Of a DNA stretch of 9,441 nt, positions 5,529 to 9,441 are shown piece by piece; position 1 is the stretch's first letter; each line of letters begins with the position of its first letter. Location of the stretch: contig JAUVUS010000059.1 in NCBI GenBank assembly GCA_030600865.1, forward strand, positions 1 through 9,441, written 5' to 3'. Origin of the DNA: Bacteroidales bacterium (GTDB lineage: Bacteria; Bacteroidota; Bacteroidia; Bacteroidales; UBA12077). A program made the translations under genes and the position numbers. The notes below the pieces were generated by a model that was not told where the DNA came from, did not search any database, and saw only the letters and a list, made by a program, of their open reading frames with translations.

Positions 5529-7004
5529 TTATAATTCTCTGAAACCTTCTGCAATAAGGTGTTTTTTCTGCTCAAAACGTTTAACAACAATTTTCATTAA
5601 TGTCTTGTGAAAAGCCAAACTTACAATACCAATAAATCCTATTGCTCCAATTCCCCAATGTGGAATACCAAGCAAATTAAACGGTACCCAAATTAATATC
5701 GGTAATAAAAAGAAAGGTAATATCATTATCCAATTTGATGCTCCCAGTCCCTGGTAATTAAATACAGAGCTTTTTGCCATATCCATTCGTTTTCGGCTAC
5801 TGCTCGAAAAATACATTAATAAAAACGATAAAAATCCCAAATTAAAAAGGAATGTAGCAGTATTAATTATCAACACCTTAGTGCCAAAATAAACATATGG
5901 TATAGTTAATATATAAGAAATAATTACTGTTGAGATAATCATTATATATTTCGCACGAAAATGTTTTTGAAAATCAATATTATTTGCAATTATTCCGTCG
6001 AAATAATTACTTTCCCAGCTAAGCATATACTGTCCATAATTAAACATTATGCCACCTGTCATGAAAATCCCTACAAAAATTAAAAATCCCAGTCCTTGCA
6101 TATCTTCATTAGGGTAAAACAATAAACCATATAAAAGAAACAGCGGACTCATATTAATAATAGAACGACTTCGTTTATTTCTCCAAATCAATTTTAACTC
6201 CAGTAATATCATTTCGCCTAAATCACCAAATGAATCGAAATACTTTATTCTGGATAAGGAATCAACTTTTCTTTGTTTTTTTACATTAACATCCTCGATT
6301 GTCATTCGTGATTTCAGATAAGAATAATTAATTCCGTATACCAAAATCAATACTAAAAATGGAATAATTATATAAAACGGATTGTTTGATAAGAAAACAA
6401 ATATTTGAGATGACAAATCCGATAAAGCAATAATATCAAACTTATCTAGAACCATTGTTGTAACAATAATTAAAGCAAAGATTCCGATAATAGCAGGTTT
6501 ATCAATGAATCTTCTTTTCAGATAATGCAATAAAAAACTATTATTTAATATAAGTATTAACATTACTATTATCCACGAAAGTGCAATATTCCCTGAATAA
6601 TCTACCACAATAACTTTGAGAGTAAATGGAATAAATACCAGTAAAGGCAATACATTAAAAATATTTAAGCTTGATTTTAAAAGAATGAAGTTAATAATTT
6701 TCGATTTTTTTACCGGTAAATGCAAATACGATTCTATATTTATTACGGGCAAGCTGTACAGAAAAAATCGAACAAAAAGGTCAATACCTAAATAATATAG
6801 CAATCCACTGTTAAAAATAACAAAAGTATCTCCATCGGGATATATATCTTTTAATATTTCATCGATAAATAAACCCAGTAAGACCAGGTACGAAAACATA
6901 ATTAGCAAAAGGAAACCAATAATAAAGTTTATTACCAGGCTCTTTTGCCAAAAGTTCGACCGGGTCATTTCTTTCCACTGATGAGATAATAACCATTTAA
7001 ACAT
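5529..7004 (-). CDS. DUF5687 family ABC permease
   Basis: This 491-residue integral membrane protein has about twelve hydrophobic segments in two blocks (roughly 22-48, 66-90, 103-133, 141-160, 170-188, 209-230; then 284-297, 303-320, 354-376, 382-400, 425-446, 450-468). A charged cytoplasmic linker lies between them (231-280, with KSRMTIEDVNVKKQRK). The N-terminus MFKWLLSHQWKEMTRSNFWQ, the ESYLHLPVKKSKIINFIL block (91-108) and ELKLIWRNKRSR (269-280) are what I associate with DUF5687 proteins, which pair with a single ATPase as here. It likely forms a homodimeric or two-block channel with the ATPase at 4801-5496. The leader can fold into a hairpin that reaches the ATG (see 7004-7045). No clear -33/-7 promoter is visible. 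Confidence 0.83.
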   Translation of the reverse strand: MFKWLLSHQWKEMTRSNFWQKSLVINFIIGFLLLIMFSYLVLLGLFIDEILKDIYPDGDTFVIFNSGLLYYLGIDLFVRFFLYSLPVINIESYLHLPVKKSKIINFILLKSSLNIFNVLPLLVFIPFTLKVIVVDYSGNIALSWIIVMLILILNNSFLLHYLKRRFIDKPAIIGIFALIIVTTMVLDKFDIIALSDLSSQIFVFLSNNPFYIIIPFLVLILVYGINYSYLKSRMTIEDVNVKKQRKVDSLSRIKYFDSFGDLGEMILLELKLIWRNKRSRSIINMSPLFLLYGLLFYPNEDMQGLGFLIFVGIFMTGGIMFNYGQYMLSWESNYFDGIIANNIDFQKHFRAKYIMIISTVIISYILTIPYVYFGTKVLIINTATFLFNLGFLSFLLMYFSSSSRKRMDMAKSSVFNYQGLGASNWIMILPFFLLPILIWVPFNLLGIPHWGIGAIGFIGIVSLAFHKTLMKIVVKRFEQKKHLIAEGFREL

Positions 7005-7045
7005 ACTTTTTCAATTTTTAGTTTTTAAAATTAGTTGAAAAAGTA
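7004..7045 (-). promoter_or_regulatory. 11-bp inverted repeat abutting the permease start codon
   Basis: Two perfect arms, TACTTTTTCAA (7004-7014) and TTGAAAAAGTA (7035-7045), are 20 bases apart. On the minus strand the second arm ends with the A of the ATG at 7004-7002. In the mRNA a stem would cover the A-rich leader just ahead of the start codon. It could be an attenuating hairpin or a protein-binding dyad. The spacer also contains complementary UUUU and AAAA tracts. The stem is A/U-rich, so its stability is modest. Confidence 0.35.
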
Positions 7046-7093
7046 ATCAAATTCTTACAATTGGGAATTATTTTTTTTTGAAATGTGTAATAC

Positions 7094-7127
7094 CCGTTCC
7101 ACGGCATATAGCCGTTGTACGGGAACG
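7094..7127. repeat. GC-rich double dyad CCGT-N3-ACGG with nested hairpin
   Basis: Two near-identical self-complementary 11-mers, CCGTTCCACGG (7094-7104) and CCGTTGTACGG (7112-7122), lie 18 bp apart. The block can alternatively fold as one hairpin. CGTTCC (7095-7100) pairs with GGAACG (7122-7127), and ACGGC (7101-7105) pairs with GCCGT (7111-7115). The loop is ATATA and a bulge covers 7116-7121. No T-run follows on either strand, so it is not a simple terminator. It sits between the kinase 3' end and the permease 5' end, near a nine-T tract (7071-7079). It may be a REP-like or MITE-like extragenic repeat, or an operator. Confidence 0.45.
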
Positions 7128-7206
7128 AGAACAATTTACTCTCAGAATATTACTTAAGTTTTGCACTTAATCAGCAATCTTACAAAGTAATGATTAGACA
7201 GGTATC

Positions 7207-9441
7207 TTATTTTTTCAAGTATTTTTCAAGCAAGCTAATTAAATTTTCTTCAGAAATTGGTTTTGCAATATAATCATCACAACCTGCTTTTAATGCCTTT
7301 TCCTTATCCCCGAACATAGCATAAGCTGTTTGGGCAATTACAGGTATATCAGATTTTATCTTTTTTATTTCCCGTGTAGCGGTATATCCATCCATTACAG
7401 GTAATTTAATGTCCATTAAAATTAAATCTATATCAGGATTTTTCTTAAACATTTCTATTGCCTGTTTACCATCTTTAGCAAGCAATTGTTTAATTTTTCT
7501 ATTTGATAAAATTTCCTTTAAATAAATAGCACTATTTTTTTCGTCTTCCACAACAAGAATAGTAAAGTCAGCTAAATCACTTTCTGTTATATTTTCCTGT
7601 AATTTTGACACTTTCGTTTGTGTTGATGTTTTATATGGTATCGTAAAATAAAACTCAGCACCTTTATCCTTTTCGGATTCTACCCAAATTTTACCACCTA
7701 TTTTCCCAACCAAACCTATACAAATGGCCAATCCTAAACCTGTTCCACCATATAACTCTGTCGTAATATTTTCTGCCTTAATAAAGCGATCAAATATTTT
7801 CTTATGGTATTTTTTAGCAATACCTATGCCTGAATCTTTAACATAAAATTCCAGTTCATTATTTTTTAAATGATACCCAAAATCTATTGATCCCTTTTCA
7901 GTAAATTTAAATGCATTACTTACTAAATTAAAAAGTATCTGTTTTAATTTTGATTGATCTGTTTTTATCGTTGCTTCTTTATCTGACAATCCTTTAAATA
8001 CATTTAGTTTAAGATTTTTTTCCTTTGCCTTGAGTTCAAAAAATGAGAATGTTTCTGAAATAATTTTATTTACAGATATTTCTTCTTCAAATAAATCAAT
8101 TTGACCTGTTTCAATTTTAGAAATATCTAAAATATCATTAACAATATTTAAAAGCTGTTTACTGCTATCAGCAATTATATTTGCATAATAATCATATTCT
8201 TCTTTATTTATATAATTTGCTTTTTTTAGAAGATCAGCAAACCCGATAATACCATTCATAGGTGTGCGAATTTCATGTGACATGTTCGTTAAAAATGCCG
8301 TTTTTAACCGGTCATTTTCTTCAGCTTTTTCTTTGGATTTAATTAGTTCTTCCTCAGTCTTCTTACGATCAATAGAAATGCTTATCTGATCAGAAACAAA
8401 TTCAAGCATCTTCATATCTGATTCGTTAAATGCATTTTCGTCTGAGTAACTTTGAACAGCAAGAACACCGGTTACTTTTCCTTCAGTTTTAAGAGGCACT
8501 CCAAGCCATATTTCCGAATCTGTTCCGAAACGTTCAATATCTCCTGATTTTTCTAATTTCTTTAGTATTTCTTTAGTAGCAAACAGTGGTTCTTGAGTTT
8601 TTATTACGTAATAGGTTAATGTTTTTCCTGCCGGGAAAGTAGTAAATTCATCCTTTTCGTCGATGAAAAATGGTAATGAAATGGTATCGGTTTTATGGTC
8701 GTAAAGGGCGATATAAAAATTAGTGGTATCAATAATTGTTCCCAGTTCTTCTTGTATCAGACTAATTAATTTTTTAAGATTATCAGTTGTAATAACTGCA
8801 TTGGAAATATTGTATAATACCTTTTGGATTTGTTCTGCACGTTTTTGTTCAGTTATATCCAGGCAAACGCCTACAATACCAATCGGTCTATTCTTATCAT
8901 CTGTCATTAAGCTTGATGTCATAATGGACGGAAAGGATGAGTAGTCTTTTCTAATCCTTCGAAGTTCGCCCCGCCAGAAGCCCTTTTTCTTTATATCTTC
9001 CAATACTTTCGGGAAATTCCTCCTGTCATCAGGCGAATCCAGCATATTGGCCGGTTTTCCTGTCAAATCAGTAACCCGATAACCGTGCATTTCCGCCCAA
9101 GCCGGATTGACAAAAATAAACTCCCCATCCATATTTGCTACCGCTATCCCCTCTAACGACTGTTCAATAGCTTGATTGAGTTCCTTTAATTTCTGATCCG
9201 CCTGCTTACGCTCGGTAATATCCTGCCCTTGGACAATAATGGATAAAATCGTTTTACTGTCAGGCACATAGATAGGAGCCGAATTAGATAATAATATTTT
9301 AATGGAACCATCTTTATGCATAACAGGAATTTCTACTGTATTTAATCTTTCTCCTGATGTAGCCTTTCTGATATGAACCATTACTTCTTCAAATCGATCT
9401 TTAGGAAAAAGAAAATCAAGTTTTTTTCCAAGTACATTTTC
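7207..9441 (-). CDS. Hybrid sensor histidine kinase PAS-PAS-GAF-HisKA-HATPase-REC (5' truncated)
   Basis: The frame runs open to the window edge, so the Met at 9381 is internal: 20 more residues (ENVLGKKLDFLFPKDRFEEV) precede it and complete part of a PAS domain. Numbering below is from that Met. A PAS end with PAC (to about 57, QDITERK) is followed by a second PAS (68-178, ending CLDITEQKRAE), a GAF domain (190-337), a short coiled coil, HisKA with phospho-acceptor H369 (NMSHEIRTPMNGIIG), HATPase_c with N-box NLVSNAFKFT (485-494), DSGIGI (516-521) and GGTGLGLA (545-552), then a receiver domain (606-723) with E612/D613, phospho-acceptor D657 (LILMDIKLPVMDG), T685 and K707 (AKP). No Hpt domain, output domain or membrane segment is visible. 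Phosphate would pass from His to the fused receiver, then probably to an Hpt protein elsewhere. The signal is unknown. Confidence 0.95.
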   Translation of the reverse strand, partial: ENVLGKKLDFLFPKDRFEEVMVHIRKATSGERLNTVEIPVMHKDGSIKILLSNSAPIYVPDSKTILSIIVQGQDITERKQADQKLKELNQAIEQSLEGIAVANMDGEFIFVNPAWAEMHGYRVTDLTGKPANMLDSPDDRRNFPKVLEDIKKKGFWRGELRRIRKDYSSFPSIMTSSLMTDDKNRPIGIVGVCLDITEQKRAEQIQKVLYNISNAVITTDNLKKLISLIQEELGTIIDTTNFYIALYDHKTDTISLPFFIDEKDEFTTFPAGKTLTYYVIKTQEPLFATKEILKKLEKSGDIERFGTDSEIWLGVPLKTEGKVTGVLAVQSYSDENAFNESDMKMLEFVSDQISISIDRKKTEEELIKSKEKAEENDRLKTAFLTNMSHEIRTPMNGIIGFADLLKKANYINKEEYDYYANIIADSSKQLLNIVNDILDISKIETGQIDLFEEEISVNKIISETFSFFELKAKEKNLKLNVFKGLSDKEATIKTDQSKLKQILFNLVSNAFKFTEKGSIDFGYHLKNNELEFYVKDSGIGIAKKYHKKIFDRFIKAENITTELYGGTGLGLAICIGLVGKIGGKIWVESEKDKGAEFYFTIPYKTSTQTKVSKLQENITESDLADFTILVVEDEKNSAIYLKEILSNRKIKQLLAKDGKQAIEMFKKNPDIDLILMDIKLPVMDGYTATREIKKIKSDIPVIAQTAYAMFGDKEKALKAGCDDYIAKPISEENLISLLEKYLKK

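Noticed and set aside
7154..7170. Hairpin TTAAGT-TTTGC-ACTTAA downstream of the kinase gene
   Set aside because: The stem is only 6 bp and AU-rich, with no T-run after it on the minus strand, so it does not qualify as a terminator and may be chance.
8723..8944. Plus-strand ORF of 73 codons
   Set aside because: It is antisense to the PAS/GAF part of the histidine kinase, which is clearly the coding strand.

Overview
The window looks like chromosomal DNA from a member of the Bacteroidota. It is strongly AT-rich. None of the starts I checked has a clear Shine-Dalgarno sequence; the upstream regions are A/T-rich instead. Two divergent promoters fit the TTTG-N19/20-TAnnTTTG layout of this phylum with one mismatch each. 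Stops are TAA eight times and TAG twice, never TGA. Several proteins (DUF5687 permease, DUF4846 lipoprotein, short outer-membrane-barrel-like protein) belong to families I associate with Bacteroidota. Nothing in it looks like a phage, an insertion sequence, a CRISPR array, a tRNA or an rRNA.

Layout. At the left edge is the 3' end of a Lys-rich coiled-coil gene (+). It converges on a small exported beta-rich protein (-). Next comes a minus-strand group read right to left: a SpoIIAA/STAS-like protein (2655-2272), a radical SAM protein with a CX4CX2C cluster motif (2199-1312) and a small hydrophobic membrane protein (1271-954). The last is interrupted by an in-frame TGA where a Trp codon is expected, and it was missed by ordinary ORF calling. 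The 200-bp gap 2656-2855 carries two divergent promoters with identical -7 boxes. The rightward one drives a DUF2891 lipoprotein. That gene ends in a perfect 16-bp palindrome shared with the stop of the converging minus-strand group.

That second minus-strand group (7004-3961) encodes a DUF5687 multi-pass permease, its ABC ATPase and a DUF4846 lipoprotein, with gaps of 32 and 12 bp. The permease and ATPase very probably form one ABC transporter; the substrate cannot be read from the sequence. The lipoprotein may only share the transcript. Upstream, 7005-7206 holds no gene. It contains a GC-rich double-dyad element and an 11-bp inverted repeat whose second arm runs into the permease start codon. 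The right part is the C-terminal 744 residues of a cytoplasmic-looking hybrid histidine kinase (PAS-PAS-GAF-HisKA-HATPase-REC), which continues past the window edge.

Most genes are ordinary for the phylum. The points that deserve a second look are the TGA-interrupted membrane protein, the CCGT-N3-ACGG double dyad, a possible papain-like Cys/His pair in DUF4846, the altered Q-loop of the ATPase and the twin divergent promoters. I see no convincing new multi-gene defence or biosynthetic system.
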